From assembly GCA_022385805.1 (NCBI GenBank), contig MU277684.1, forward strand, positions 279,333-343,332: 64,000 nt of DNA. Direction: 5' to 3'. This document shows positions 1 to 11,452 of this stretch, piece by piece; within the stretch, counting starts at the first letter, position 1, and the number at the start of each line of letters is the position of its first letter. This stretch comes from Pilatotrama ljubarskyi. Lineage: Eukaryota > Basidiomycota > Agaricomycetes > Polyporales > Polyporaceae. Made by a program: the position numbers and the translations under genes. The notes under the pieces were generated by a model. That model worked only from the letters and a program-made list of their open reading frames with translations, did not search any database and was not told the DNA's origin.

Positions 1-1481
1 GAGCGAGCTCAAGGTGCCTACGCCGGAGGGTTCTGACGACGATGAAGACTACATCGACTATCTTGACTACGATGATGACCGAAGGGTACGCCCTCATGCT
101 TCTGTGTATACGCTATGTCTATGTGCTCAGTGTGCTCCTCTAGGCACCAGGTATGGTGAGATACTGGGAGCTTGATAAGGTTGCGGCGTCCGAAGCCAAG
201 GCTGCCAAACCTTCACGATTTGTCTGCAAGAACTGCGGCGCCGAAGGAGAACATAAGACCTATGAGTGCCCTGTCCTCATTGTCCGTGAATAGCCGGCTC
301 TCTACCCCCACTTCATGCTGATCGAGGACTGTACAGTGTCTGACATGCGGTGCAAGAGACGAACACTCAACTCGCAGCTGTCCAATCAGCAAGACTTGCT
401 TCGCATGCGGTATGAAGGGCCATATCAACAAGGTGTGCGCGGTCGCTCCCAACGACTCTATTCTCTATTAACCCTCGATTGTTTAGACATGTCCCAATCG
501 AGCCGCAACACGCTCGGGCGCATATAGTCACTATCAGGACTGCGACAGGTGCGGTGCACGCACACATCAAACGAACGTATGCGCCTCCCTTAGCATATGC
601 ACGACCTTGGCTAACTCGTACCTCTAGGAATGTCCGACGTTGTGGCGAATATACGAATACGTCGGCGATGAAGAGCGGCAAGAGATTCTTCGAGTGCGCG
701 AAACGAAGCGCACTCTGGCTCTAGGTCAGGGTGGCGAAGGTTATATCGCCACCGACGAGTGGTGTTATAACTGTGGCGGCAGCGGTCACCTCGGCGACGT
801 GAGTCCCTACAGACCAACCCTCCGTGGCGAGTTTGACGTGTTCTCTACCTCTAGGATTGCAACGACCGACCAAAGATGTTCGACGTCCCACGGGAACCAT
901 CGGCATTCAGCCTCTACAACATCCTTTCTGGCCCTTTCTCTGCAGAGGCGTCTCGACCATCCAAGCGTGCACCGCGAGACTGGGAGACTGCTTCCGCTTT
1001 CGCGGACGGGTTCGGTTTCGTCGCCCCTATGGAAGTCGGCAAACAGGGCCGAAAAAAGGAGCGAGCCCGCCTGGAACGTCGCGCTCGCGAGATCGAGGCG
1101 GAGGATGAGGAGGACGACTGGTTCGGCTCCGCGCGGTCGAGAGGGAAGAGTGGTGGCGGGGGCGGCGGCAATAGCAACGGGAACGGCTCGCGCCGCGATC
1201 GCAATCGTGGAGACGTCTCAAGAGGCAACACGAACAGCAAGATCCGCTTCGACTTCTCGCACTCTTCCATGGATAGAGACGAAGGACGCGGCGGAGGACG
1301 CGGCTCGAAGAGACAGCGCGTCTCTTACGATGATCTGCCGGGGCCGTCGAGAGAGACAGACTCGATACAGATCCGAGGTGCTGCGAAGACGCAGGACAGG
1401 TACGGGTCTAACGGCTCGAGTCGTTATGATCGAGACCAGTCCTCCCGAGGTCCGCGCTATCGAGGAGGATACTCAAGATGA
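1..1481 (+). CDS. AIR1: Air1/Air2-like zinc-knuckle RNA-binding protein (TRAMP complex), 5' partial
   Basis: Air1/2 proteins are the RNA-binding subunits of the nuclear TRAMP polyadenylation complex that feeds RNA to the exosome. Joining the exons by eye gives five CCHC knuckles in a row: CKNCGAEGEHKTYEC, CLTCGARDEHSTRSC, CFACGMKGHINKTC, CDRCGARTHQTNEC and CYNCGGSGHLGDDC. Five is the number in yeast Air1/Air2. An acidic segment (SDDDEDYIDY) precedes them. The tail after about position 1020 is charged and glycine/arginine-rich with an RG-type low-complexity run. Short introns interrupt nearly every knuckle, for example about 88-144 and 282-334. The start lies outside the window. The stop is at 1479-1481. 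The family call is firm; the TRAMP role is inferred from knuckle number and spacing. Confidence 0.85.
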
Positions 1482-1640
1482 TGCGCCTGAGAGCATCTGT
1501 ATACCATGCATGTCGCTCAATGACGATTGTTGCAGCGACCACGAGAACCCTCTACTATATGCCATTGAACATCACTCAGTGCGATTTCATATGTCTTTGA
1601 GGTGAGGTAGATGTGCATACTGTCCAGGCGATCGTACATG

Positions 1641-1658
1641 CCCCCCCCCCCCCCCCCC
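1641..1658. repeat. Poly-C tract, 18 uninterrupted C
   Basis: Eighteen consecutive cytosines lie between the Air-like gene and the minus-strand Zn2Cys6 gene. It is a plain mononucleotide repeat in the presumed 3' flanking region of both genes. No function is claimed. Confidence 0.95.
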
Positions 1659-1793
1659 ATCCCAACCAGACCTTCATCGTCCATACAAGAGTCACCTTCG
1701 GAAGGAGCTGTAGTATTGTGCAGTGGCATCTGCTAATGCAATGCCGGATCCACTGGCGTCCCGCGGAAATGATGCATCGTTGGCTAGTCGGAA

Positions 1794-3116
1794 CTAGAAG
1801 GAGCTGAGTGGACTTTGTAGCGTGATCAACCGAGTAGCGCTCACTCGACCATCAGGGTCAGTATAGACATTACCCATCGTCGGATGCGCGGATTGTCCCT
1901 GCGGGGCTGCTTGATGACCTGTATGTTCAACTGCGTGGATGGCGTCAGGCATCGATTGTACGAGAGACAAAGAGTACGCACCACTACTTCTCATCACACT
2001 CATCTGTCCCAGCGAGTGACCATGACTGTAGAAGAGCGTAGAATTCGACGCAGGCTGCGGCGTCGCCTGGTAGGGTTGCATCAAAGGTAGCGGGCTGTGA
2101 GCGGCACTGGCAGACGGATACGTTGCACGCCGGAGTTTCACTTCTGGCGGCGGCGACATCACAGAGGTAGGCGTCGACCTCTCTAACCGAGCAGCGCTCA
2201 GCAGATTCTTCATGCGGTCTTGCCATTCCCGGCTCGGGCTGAGGAACGCAGGATCGTCTTCTGGCGTCGGAGTGAGCTGCTGATGACGGGAATAGTGAAT
2301 AGTCGAAGCACATACTGGGAGCGTCTTGACTACTCATAGACTGCTCAGACGTGTTGTCCCCAAGGTCGCCGGTTATGGAAGCCAGGAAGTCCTCCTTCGT
2401 CGAACTGAACCTGGCGGCGTCTCGAACCTCAGGTGGTACCATAACGAAACATAGAGTGTTCACTTACGGTCGGCTGGTTCTCCCGGCGGGACCAAAGGGC
2501 CCGATATGAACCTTGTTGATGATGTAGCTTGCGAGCTTGTCGTTGGAGAGATCCTGAATTAGGCTGCGAGCGCGGGGGTCGTCCGAGCCTATGATCGTGC
2601 CTAGCAGCGCCTCAACTTGGTGCAGCCGTCGTTCCAGGGCAACAATGTACCTGAAAACGATCGATGGAGCAGTGGAGGGGGAATGCAGGGAGCTCACTCA
2701 CCCCTTGGGAGGGCCTCTCTTGTGGCTGGGATCTGTAGACAGGCAATCAGGAGTGCATGCGGATATATACGTGTAGAGCAGGACATACCCGTATATGTGC
2801 ACGCTGCATACCTGGCCTACTAGTCAGTATGCCGCGTGATTCCAGCGAGTAACCCTTACACAAGCCCAGTGTGGCACAAGCCACACACCCCTGGTAACTT
2901 GCTCCAGCCCTGGGCTTCTCGCATTTGCTCTTGGTCCTACGGCAATGGTCGCAAGCTAGTTACGCCGTGAGTATCAGCGCACAGAGTTCAGGCGTGTCTG
3001 GGTTACTCACCTCGGCTACTGCGCCGCCGCCCTCCTTTGGTACCTGAAGCACTGGATAGTTCAGCGGTAGACTTTCGGCTGTCATCGTCGGACAAATCAG
3101 CAGAATAAGGATCCAT
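1794..3116 (-). CDS. Zn(2)-Cys(6) fungal-type transcription factor
   Basis: A sequence-specific regulator, expected in the nucleus. The N-terminus is acidic/serine-rich (MDPYSADLSDDDSRK), then basic, then the zinc cluster ACDHCRRTKSKCEKP followed by CVACATLGLSCTY and the linker HKRGPPKGYI. A leucine-rich dimerisation segment (VALERRLHQVEALL) follows. Reconstructed exons are 3011-3116, 2860-2955, a microexon at 2789-2803, 2702-2732, and about 2469-2650. The C-terminal part is disordered and rich in S/P/Q and ends at 1794. The join between the frame holding PFSSTKEDFL (near 2410) and the final frame (EWQDRMKNLL, near 2225) could not be resolved. The start at 3116 is preferred; an in-frame ATG at 3185 is possible. 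Target genes cannot be deduced. Confidence 0.8.
2789..2803 (-). other. 15-nt microexon completing the Zn2Cys6 cluster
   Basis: Read on the minus strand, the 15 nt CGTGCACATATACGG are preceded by GCAG and followed by GTATGT. Inclusion joins CATLGL to SCTYTDPSHKRG and supplies the sixth zinc-binding cysteine at the family's C-x2-C-x6-C spacing, with phases 1/1 on both sides. Skipping it would keep the frame but lose that cysteine. Confidence 0.75.
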
Positions 3117-4202
3117 GGTGCGACGGCGAGAGGGAGACAGAAAGCGCAGGCGCAATGTTAAATCAGCTTCATGCTGAGCTTCCACACGGCTCCAGGAACC
3201 CTGTTTGTTTGGGCTTCCATTGGGGACAAAGTCGCAGACAATCCCCCGGCGGAGTAGAATGTTCCAATGTGGACCGGCTAAAGGCTGACACGTCCGAGAT
3301 CCTGCTTGCCTTCTCCTTACCCCTTTCGCGAGGGGCTCTGAGTGCGAATGCGATTGGTTTCAGGCTGAAGCGGCATGGTCCAGAATGAGGGCATGACGAC
3401 GAGCTGACTCGCGGTGGATGACAGAGCCAACGTCATGCATGAGCCGCAGCTAATCGCAGGCTTCATTGCGAACGCAATTGACAATCCGCATCTAGACCCC
3501 GGGGAACGGAGGCAAATTTGACGCGCAGGAACTAGCATGCAGCTCCATATTCCTATGATCTTGGATGATCAGATATCGGGGCCCTGACCAGGTCCGAACC
3601 CAACGGAAGCAAAACTCACCCGCCGTGATAATTCCATGGGGGTCCTAACGCGGTGGTAAGGCACCTTTAGGCAGACGAAATGCTGCAAGTGGCACTAAGC
3701 ACGGCTACCGTCCCCACGGGACGCTATATCCAGTCTGTGAGCCAAATCATGGCCAACACAAGCTCGCTTACCCATGATAAGCCGCTCGACAGGAGAGCAT
3801 ACTCGTAGAATGTGTAGCTTACCATCATGACAAGCCATGATGATAGAGATTCACGATGAAGACGGTCACGATGCGCTCATGTTCAATCGGCAGATATACG
3901 GGGAAAGACTGATACTCCACGAGAGATGACTCTTCGGCAACCAGCGTATCTTGACCCTTTTGTACTCTGGGCTATCAGTCATGTGCAAAAAGAGTTGTTG
4001 GTCCAGGTTGTCGCAGCGGACGTTTGGGAGCCTCGAGGCAAACCGGTCTGCTGCTTACATAATCATGGCTACCGCTTTAGGCGAATGCTGCACGTTCCGA
4101 ACGCCCGTCTCTTGGTTTGTCCCAGACCAAACCACACTTGGACTGCTTTAGGCTTCTCATTCGGTGCTGTGACTTTGAAAGCGTTCTATCGATTGCACCA
4201 AG
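3117..4202. other. Intergenic region, divergent promoters
   Basis: About 1.1 kb between the minus-strand Zn2Cys6 gene and the plus-strand E2 gene. It should carry the promoters of both. I see no convincing gene, RNA or repeat; the small open frame at 3926-4213 resembles nothing I know. Confidence 0.6.
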
Positions 4203-7200
4203 ATGGAGCGTGAAGTCCAACAACTTGTGGAAATGGTAGCTCGACCTCGTCGCGACCGAGTATGCCAGTGCCACTGACCATGAGATTGGGATATACAGGG
4301 CGCGACAGTCGCGCAGGCGCGTGCTGCTCTAAAACAGCATAAAGATGTCATGGAGGCCGCCGAGCGAATATTTGACGGGAGCTTTGACCATATCGTGGAC
4401 GAGGACGGCGATGTCGCCATGTCTTGTTCAGAGAAGATACAGCAGAAGCCAAGAATGATGGTACGTGGTATATGCTATGCTGTACGCGCCGAATGCCGAA
4501 TGGCTATGTACGTCCTTCAGACACCCAATGATGAAGATGAAGACGATGGTGGATCCGATGGCGGCCAAGACGATGGTGATGGTGCGTTCCGTGCTCACCG
4601 TATGCTGCGGGCCCTATTGAACTGATTGGGTAGACGAGGATTACATCGACTACGATTACGACTCGGATTTCGAGGAGAAAACCGGCCAGTCTAATGGGGC
4701 GGCTGTTGATCCATATGCGGGTGAGCTATTACTCGACATGCGGCCGCATCATATTCCCACCGAACGCGTCGTTAGGCATATTCTTCTCCAAGGACCGACG
4801 GGAGGAAGTCATCGAGGTAGAAGAAGAACCCGAATACATCAGCATGCCAGGCGTCACGGAGAAGGTACCGTTGATGACACAGGGACAGTGGATGAAAGGC
4901 TGTCCGGAAGGCAGCGAGCAAAGCTTCCTCTTCAGTCTCTATCGCGAACTCAGTGAGGGCGAATGTCCCTGTCCACATGGATGCGGAGCATCGCTAACGC
5001 GTAGGAAAAGCGACTTCTTTGCCTTATTCGTTAGTGTATGCACGTCTCCGCATGTGTTCTGGCCTGACCACTTTCCAGCCCGCGTTTCCTGCATACATCA
5101 AGCACTTGCGAACGATAGTACCCCGATCCTGTGTTCGGTGCCAGAAGACATTCTGTTTTGCGTGTGGGGAATCTGCAGCGCCTAGTCATAACAAAGTCCC
5201 CGCACCTCTTGACGTCGACGCATCGCTCTTCCATTGCGCCAATCTGCAAGGCGCAATTCTGGGCGTCGGCCTTGCGATGCTCGAGAAGGCGTTCCTAGAC
5301 GATGCTCAAGAGACCTCAGGCGGCCAGAAGTCAGGTGAAAGGACATCCAGGAAGAAGCGTAAGATGGAGACCCCTCCCGTCGTTACTCCGGACTTCAATG
5401 ACGACGAGGATGATGACGAGGACCCCTACTATACCACCCCTGTGCAGGGCAAGAAGGCTAAACTCGGCACTGGTTACGCCGGTGACGCCAGGGAAGATGT
5501 AGGTCATGGATTTCCTCAGTCTATTCAGGTTAACTGAGTATCGTGTCCGTAGATGTCGGGGCAACTGGAGGCTTTGAATGCGCAACGGGCGAAGGATGAA
5601 AAGTTGGCCACACTGCTTTCACAGATACGCACGTTTCTTCCCTCAGTCAATCGAGAAGGCGACGGACATGCTAGTGACTATCTGGTACATCCAACGGCGC
5701 TTGCCCATCTCCGCCGAAGGTTCAACTTCGTCAGCAGTCAACTCCTGCGTAATGACTCCCTCACGGACATGTCAGACCGCTCCGTGCTCTACTTCGAGCT
5801 CTTCGAGTGGCTAGAGGTAGCCTTGCATTCTTCCAGACGCTTGGACGTACCTGATATGGAGAACCCCTACAGACAATCTCCAGCCACGAAGCCCTTGCGA
5901 GTATGATGGCAATGCCTATCATGGTTGTGACGTCTGTGAAGGCTATTGCCGCGAAGAAGTCTTCGCCCAAGGGTAGCCCACGTATTCGCGAACGTACAAT
6001 CGTGTATGAGGGCAGCTCCGGGCCCCGAGAGCTCCTAGAAGCGATTGTCATACAAGCCCAAGCGGCGCTCAAGGGCCTCGAGGGCATGAAAGCCGCTGAG
6101 GTGGAGAACGCAGAGATGTCCGAGGAGCAGAAGCGCATGACCGCAGATGACAAGGGCAAGGCGAAGGATGACGGGTCGGTTACGTCCGAGGAGAACCGCA
6201 AGCTCCTGGCGTTTTGCCAGCGAATCATGAACACGGCGAAGGCCATCGATCGGTCGCTTGTGGAAACAAAGGGTAAGGCCTTCGTGGACCGCCTGCATGG
6301 GGGCTTGCCAAAGATCCCCTCCACCTCCACGGCCCCAGGTGAAAGCGCCGCTATCGAAGTAGGGGAGACTGAGGAGAGCACCATGGAGGCGTACGTCAAG
6401 TGGGCCAGCCGCGTGCGGTTCGAGTATTGCGACCTCACCATTCCGCCGGCGGCAAGCGAAGAAGATCAGACACCGAATTACAAGTTCTACTTCAACAACG
6501 AGGCACGTATGCTCGCCAACTCCGATATCCCGAAGCGATCTCTGGCGATTGCAAAGGAGGTGAGATATTGATGTCTGGCTGTTCTTGCTTCCCGCGGACT
6601 CACCGAAGGCTATCTGGTGAAAGCTTGCCGTCCTCACCACGAACTTGCCTGTCGCCTGGAATTCCTCCATCTTCCTCCGTGTGGACGAGACCCGCGTGGA
6701 CGTGATCAAAGCTCTTATCACGGGTCCTGAAGGCACTCCGTACGTCGCTTCTCATTTGTGAGGGCCGTTTTGCGACCTCGGTCTGACGTATGTCAACAGC
6801 TACTACAACGGCTGGTATGTAGGCTCGGAATCTCACCAATGTCCATGAGTCTGATACTCGGTAGCTTCTTGTTCGACGTATTCTTGGGGCCGAACTATAA
6901 CCAGTCTCCACCAAGCGTCAAGTATATGACGGTGAGTTGTGCATCATACTGTGTGAAGATGGACGGCTAATACGTGATCTAGACCAACGGTGGCAAGTTC
7001 CGCTTCAATCCCAACCTCTACGCCGTGCGTTCGCTCTGCGTCTGAGCATCGACGGGTGTGCTGACCTCTGCCTGCAGGACGGAAAAGTCTGCTTGTCCCT
7101 TTTGGGCACTTGGTCGGGACCGGGATGGATACCGGGCAAGTCTACCCTGCTGCAAGTATGTAGCTAACAGTTAGTCGATTCGGCTCTCCACTGGTTCTGA

Positions 7201-7707
7201 TACTGCACCTCAGGTCCTCATCTCGATTCAATCCATGATCCTGTGCGATGAGCCATACCTGAATGAGCCTGGCTGGGCAAACAGTGGTGGCACTCCCAAG
7301 TCGCACGCATGTGAGTGTACTCGGTACGGATTTGGGACCGCTATTCAGAGCTCCGTTGTAGACTCAGCGAACATCCGTCGCATGGTGGTCAGGACTGCGG
7401 TATGCAATATCCTATAGATACAGCTGTCTCCGTGCTGACAGTCAGATCGCAGATGCTTGGCAATCTCAAGGCACCTCCAGAGCCTTGGGGCGACGTCATT
7501 CGTACCCACTTCCGGCTGAAGGCGAAGTCAATCATGGCTCAACTGGACAAATGGCTTGCCGAGGACGACGGCAATGCTACTGTTGGCGACGGCGCGTACA
7601 CCCAGAAGAGTGTAGCTTCGGGCAGCTCAAACGGCTTTGCAGAGGACGTCGCTGAGATGAAGGTCTTGCTCGCGAAGCTGCAGGCGGGCGAGCCCCTCAC
7701 TTCGTGA
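4203..7707 (+). CDS. Large E2 ubiquitin-conjugating enzyme, BIRC6/UBE2O type
   Basis: An E2 that would accept ubiquitin (or a like modifier) on a cysteine and pass it to substrates. The C-terminal UBC domain runs from about 6560 to 7400: ITGPEGTPYYNG, then FLFDVFLGPNYNQSPPSV, FRFNPNLY and GKVCLSLLGTWSG, whose cysteine codon at 7090-7092 is the catalytic residue. This form is typical of BIRC6/UBE2O-like E2s. The N-terminus carries a UBA-like helix region (ATVAQARAALKQHKDVMEAA), acidic runs, and a cysteine patch with CVRCQKTFCFACG near 5140 followed by HCANLQGAILG near 5236, which recalls IBR/RBR zinc modules. The protein is near 1,000 residues, far beyond a minimal 150-residue E2. There are many short introns. 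Start is the ATG at 4203, with an intron soon after. Substrates are unknown. Confidence 0.8.
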
Positions 7708-8297
7708 TCCATCTCCTGCCTTGCGGTTCACATCGGGCTCTTTGTCCTAATTCACGGGACATCTTCCTACCATGTCTAATTGCTATCCTTCGCAGTGTAA
7801 TCACGTGTAAGATCCATTCAATGCAATGATTAGAGGACAGTGCACAGTTGAGATTTGGACGGATTCGTGATGTTCGTATTCTGGGCTGCGCTACTGCTCG
7901 AGGCACTTACTGAGCGGACCTAGCCAGTAGCGAATGCACCTGTCAGTGGGATCTAGAGAAGTCCTGTCCAGGTTGACCATCCATCGAATGCATCCAATGA
8001 TACTGTACACGTAGCGAGAGCTTGCACTTGTTAAGTATACCGTGACATGGCGGCAGCCGTCCGCGACCGCCGCGCCACCCCCGCACGGCGTTCTGATTGA
8101 ATGTTGAATATTGAGTTGCCGGGCGGGCACCAGTGGCATGTGATAGGGACGGTCCGGGCTACTGGTATGCTCGACGCTCCTCCCAGTACTCTCATTGCAA
8201 CTGAAACACAGATCTCCTCGTTCTCTAATCCTCTAGCTCAGACCCCGACACTCGCTTTCTTCCCTCACAAATCACCCTATCTCTCCCCACGACCGAC
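7708..8297. other. Intergenic region upstream of the carrier gene
   Basis: About 590 bp holding the 3' flank of the E2 gene and the presumed promoter of the carrier. Pyrimidine-rich sequence lies just before the carrier start (about 8210-8290). No gene or structured RNA was seen. Confidence 0.6.
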
Positions 8298-9600
8298 ATG
8301 GCCAGCGACTCCGTCATCCACGCTCTGGCGGGTGCCGCAGGCGGCATCGTTGCTATGACCGCGACATAGCAAGTAATCATCGCGTCTCACTTAGACTGAG
8401 AGTTCTGAGCTCCAGAACACGCAGCCCGCTCATCTTCCTTTCGACGCGCGCAGCGGTGGAGACGAAGAAGGAGCACAAGGTACCGTCACCCCTCTCATGA
8501 TGGCCGCATCCGGCGTCTGTCATAAGTACCGACATCGCATCATTCCCGCTAGACCACCTACGAAGCCGTGCTCGACATCATCAAGCGAGAGGGCATTGTC
8601 GGTCTGTATAGTGGTTTGAACTCCAGTTTGCTCGGAATCGCGGTCACCAATGGGTAGGTGCTGCACGCTGTGGAGCCTCGTCTTGCATGGGCTGATTATG
8701 ACATATCGTCTCCAGAGTGTACTACTACTTCTACGAGCGCAGTCGCGGTCTCATCCTCAAGGCGCGTACGGGGAGCAAAGGCCTGAGCACGCTCGAGTCC
8801 ATGCTTGCTGGCCTCATCGCTGGCTCTGCGACCACGATCATCAGTAACCCCATCTGGGTTGTGCAAACCACGCAAGCCGTGTACACCATGAACCAGCCAT
8901 CTATCTCCGGTCCCGAAGGAGAGCCCAGGGTACAGCCTGCGAGGCCCGGGATCCTGAAGACGATCCAGTACATCCTCCGCAAGGATGGCATCACGGCCTT
9001 CTGGCGTGGCCTTGGGCCGGCACTTGTTCTGGTCATCAACCCGATCATCCAGTACACGGTGTTCGAGCAGTTGAAGAACTTCTTGGTCAAGTCGCGGACA
9101 GCTAAGCTACGTGCAGGTGGAGCGAAGCACGCCGTAGCGGTCTTGACCGACTGGGACTACTTCTTCCTCGGCGCGCTGTCGAAGCTCGGTATGCACAGCA
9201 GCCACTCCGTCAGGACTAATTAGCTGACAGACAGCATGGCCAGTTGCGACGTCATCTACCTATCCGTACATGTAGGTCTCCCTCCGACAGGCTTGCCTAT
9301 GCTCGCTAATAACAATGGACAGTGTCGTGAAGAACCGTCTGCAAGCGGGCCAAGCTCACGCACAGAGATACAAGTCCGCGCTCGACGGTATCCTGACCAT
9401 TCTCAAGGAGGAGGGCGTCGAGGGCCTTTACAAGGGGGTCGGTAGCAAGCTCACGCAGAGCGTGCTCACGGCGGCCATCCTCTTCGCTGGCCAGAAGCGC
9501 ATCTACGAGATGACGAAGAAGGTGTGCGCATTATCTCATCTCGCAGAGCAAAACTGAGCGTTGCGCATCGTAGGCGTTGACTCCGGTACTGACGAAGTAG
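8298..9600 (+). CDS. ANT1: Peroxisomal adenine nucleotide carrier (PMP47/ANT1, SLC25A17 type)
   Basis: A mitochondrial-carrier-family protein of the peroxisomal branch, which exchanges ATP/AMP or related cofactors across the peroxisomal membrane in support of fatty acid activation. Three carrier repeats are visible. Their signature positions have drifted: the second repeat reads SNPIWVVQTTQAV and the third TYPYIVVKNRLQAG, while the first begins MASDSVIHALAGAAGGIVAM and continues into STRAAVETKKEHK. NPIWV in place of PxDxxKxR is usual for the PMP47 branch. The segment YYYFYERSRGLIL and the long loop 3 also fit. Several short introns interrupt the gene, and the last exon encodes ALTPVLTK before the stop at 9598-9600. 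No presequence is evident, as expected. Substrate is inferred from family. Confidence 0.85.
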
Positions 9601-10179
9601 AATATAGACATTGAGGCTAATAAACATTCCCCTCCGACTTGCTTGGACAGTGTCTCCGCTGCAGTTAGTCCGGACCCTTAGTACTCACACATCCCCAGCT
9701 CGGGAGGCTGGCGCCATGGGGGGTAGGTTGGAAAGCATATGGTAGATGTAGATTCTTCGCCACAACAACTCTGTTCGTCCTCGCCAACAAAACATAGAAG
9801 ATGGCAGCATGGAGCTACAGTACGGCCTTGCGGAGGGGCACTACCTAAGTCCCAGTATCCAGGTGCCTAACCTCAGCGAGGACACCGTTTTCACATGTAA
9901 TACTACGGCCTTGTCAGGACGCGTTATTAGAGCATGAGCGTCATGCGATATACATGTATAGTCGGCGAGAACTAGTGGAACACCGTCGGATCCCATGTGA
10001 GAACGTGCAGAGCTTTGGAACTGTCGGGGTACAAACGCTGGACAGACTACACGAAAGAGCAACCAAAGGGAATTCCTGAGCGAAGGCCAGAGCCCATCTT
10101 CCATCTGAAGTGCCGAGCTTCCAGTCGAATGACCGGTCGCAAACGCAACCCAGAAAGAAGAGAGGGGATCCCCCGACGA
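9601..10179. other. Intergenic region between carrier and U2 snRNA
   Basis: Carries the 3' ends of the carrier gene (plus strand) and of the U2 gene (minus strand). Open frames near 9841-10254 overlap the snRNA and are not considered genes. Confidence 0.6.
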
Positions 10180-10360
10180 CACAAGCCGGTACTGCAGTAG
10201 CAAGGTCATCGCGCCCCCGGGTTGCAAGCAGAGCCCAGGGGACAGGGGCGGCAAAAATTAGATAACCAAAAATGGGGCCGGTGGCCCCATAATAGTGGTT
10301 AAACTATTAAGAACAGATACTACACTTGATCTAAGCCAAAAGGCCAGAGTGGTAAGGATT
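10180..10360 (-). ncRNA. U2: U2 spliceosomal snRNA
   Basis: Read on the minus strand, the 5' region matches the most conserved part of U2: GGCCTTTTGGCTTAGATCAA followed by GTGTAGTATCTGTTCTT. It contains the branch-point recognition element GUAGUA (complement of 10318-10323). A stem-loop IIa-like segment and a strong GGGGCC/GGCCCC hairpin follow, then an Sm site AAUUUUUG (complement of 10252-10259). Near the 3' end, GACCTTGCTACTGCAGTACC matches the stem-loop IV core. Length is about 180 nt, normal for U2. The 5' end is set near 10360 by the AATCCTTACC run ahead of the conserved block; the 3' end is approximate. U2 base-pairs with the intron branch site in the spliceosome. Confidence 0.93.
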
Positions 10361-10380
10361 CACAACGTCCGACCGCAGCC

Positions 10381-10386
10381 TATATA
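10381..10386 (-). promoter_or_regulatory. TATA box of the U2 snRNA gene
   Basis: TATATA at 10381-10386 lies 21-26 nt upstream of the inferred U2 5' end on the minus strand, the usual spacing for a core promoter element. No further proximal element was identified. Confidence 0.5.
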
Positions 10387-10917
10387 CTGCGAGGGAGTCA
10401 CGCACGGACCAGGTGGCGTTGTTGGTGCCTGCTTGGTACTGTGCCGTCTGGGTCGTCGGGCTGTTGATGGTCGGGCATTATACATGATTACTGTACATAC
10501 AGTTTAGGTGAACCTCAGTCAGCCTCGGTCCTGTTGAGCTTGCGTTATCCTCGCGAAGGGGCGGCTTTCTGCGAGTGTGAGTCGGGAGGGTTCGGCCGTT
10601 AGGATATATATACATCGTGGCTGTAGCCTCCGAGTCACTTCATGGCCTTCGCCACTCAAAGTCACCGTAACTCAACGCCAAAGTAACTAGGAACCGCATA
10701 TTACTCTCTTTGCGGTCGTAGAAGAGTGAAACAGGGGACAAATCTTCCGCTGCTTCATGATTCGATCGCGATGACGCCCGGCGTTGAGTGCACAATCCGT
10801 AAATGGAAGGCAGAGGCTTTCGATCCTAACAAATGCAAACAAACGCCCGCCGACCACAGGCGTCACGACCTACGGCCAGACTCTCAAGCAGCCTTGAGGC
10901 CGACATAGACGTACATC

Positions 10918-11358
10918 ATGCCTGTTCCTTGGGAGGCCCTCATTCCCTTCGGTGCGGCCAATCTACGTGCTCATTACCCGGAAGTGTCTATTCAGCTGAG
11001 TCGCTTTGTGTAGCCCTCCTCACCACCATGTTCGGTGCCGCGGGCACCCTTCTGAACACCTCCAAGCGGCTGCAGAACCAGGGCAAGGTTCGTAGTGGGG
11101 TCGTGCAGAGTGTAGCTCATTCTTATGTCTGATTTCGAGCTATCATTGCAGCCTGTCCGGTACAATGTGGATGCTTGGGACGAGATGATGATGGACAGGG
11201 ACAAGCGGTTGACTGGGCATAAACGAGGACAATCAGTGCGTGGCCAATTTCCGATCGCTTTCATCCGCTGACTGACTGGCTTGATACCAAAGACGGAGCC
11301 ATACGCTCCAGAGGAGTTCGAGACTAATAGCACTTGGTACACGGAGCGAGTCTCATGA
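10918..11358 (+). CDS. NDUFA1: Complex I subunit NDUFA1 (MWFE)
   Basis: A small accessory subunit of the membrane arm of mitochondrial NADH:ubiquinone oxidoreductase. The spliced product is about 83 residues. It begins MPVPWEALIPF and continues as a single membrane segment (ALLTTMFGAAGTLL), then NTSKRLQNQGK, then a hydrophilic tail with RYNVDAWDEMMMDRDKRLTG and TNSTWYTERVS. The N-terminal membrane anchor, the W-[DE]-x-M-M-M-x-R-D-x-R-LTG block and the length match fungal MWFE subunits. Exons are split by three short introns (about 10952-11011, 11089-11152 and 11236-11291). The stop is at 11356-11358. It is one of three complex I genes within 8.3 kb. Confidence 0.85.
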
Positions 11359-11452
11359 TGTAGTAGCGCGTCGGTCTCCACACAACCTGCTTCTCCCGGA
11401 CGATATCATCGGATATGCTGTACAGAATGCCTGGAGTCCTATGCTTAAGCTG

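Noticed and set aside
640..1605. A 321-codon plus-strand frame across the Air-like gene
   Set aside because: It begins in the true frame near the knuckles but reads through an intron into a wrong frame; the correct exon chain ends at 1481.
9841..10254. A 137-codon minus-strand frame
   Set aside because: It overlaps the 3' half of the U2 snRNA and has no protein similarity I recognise.
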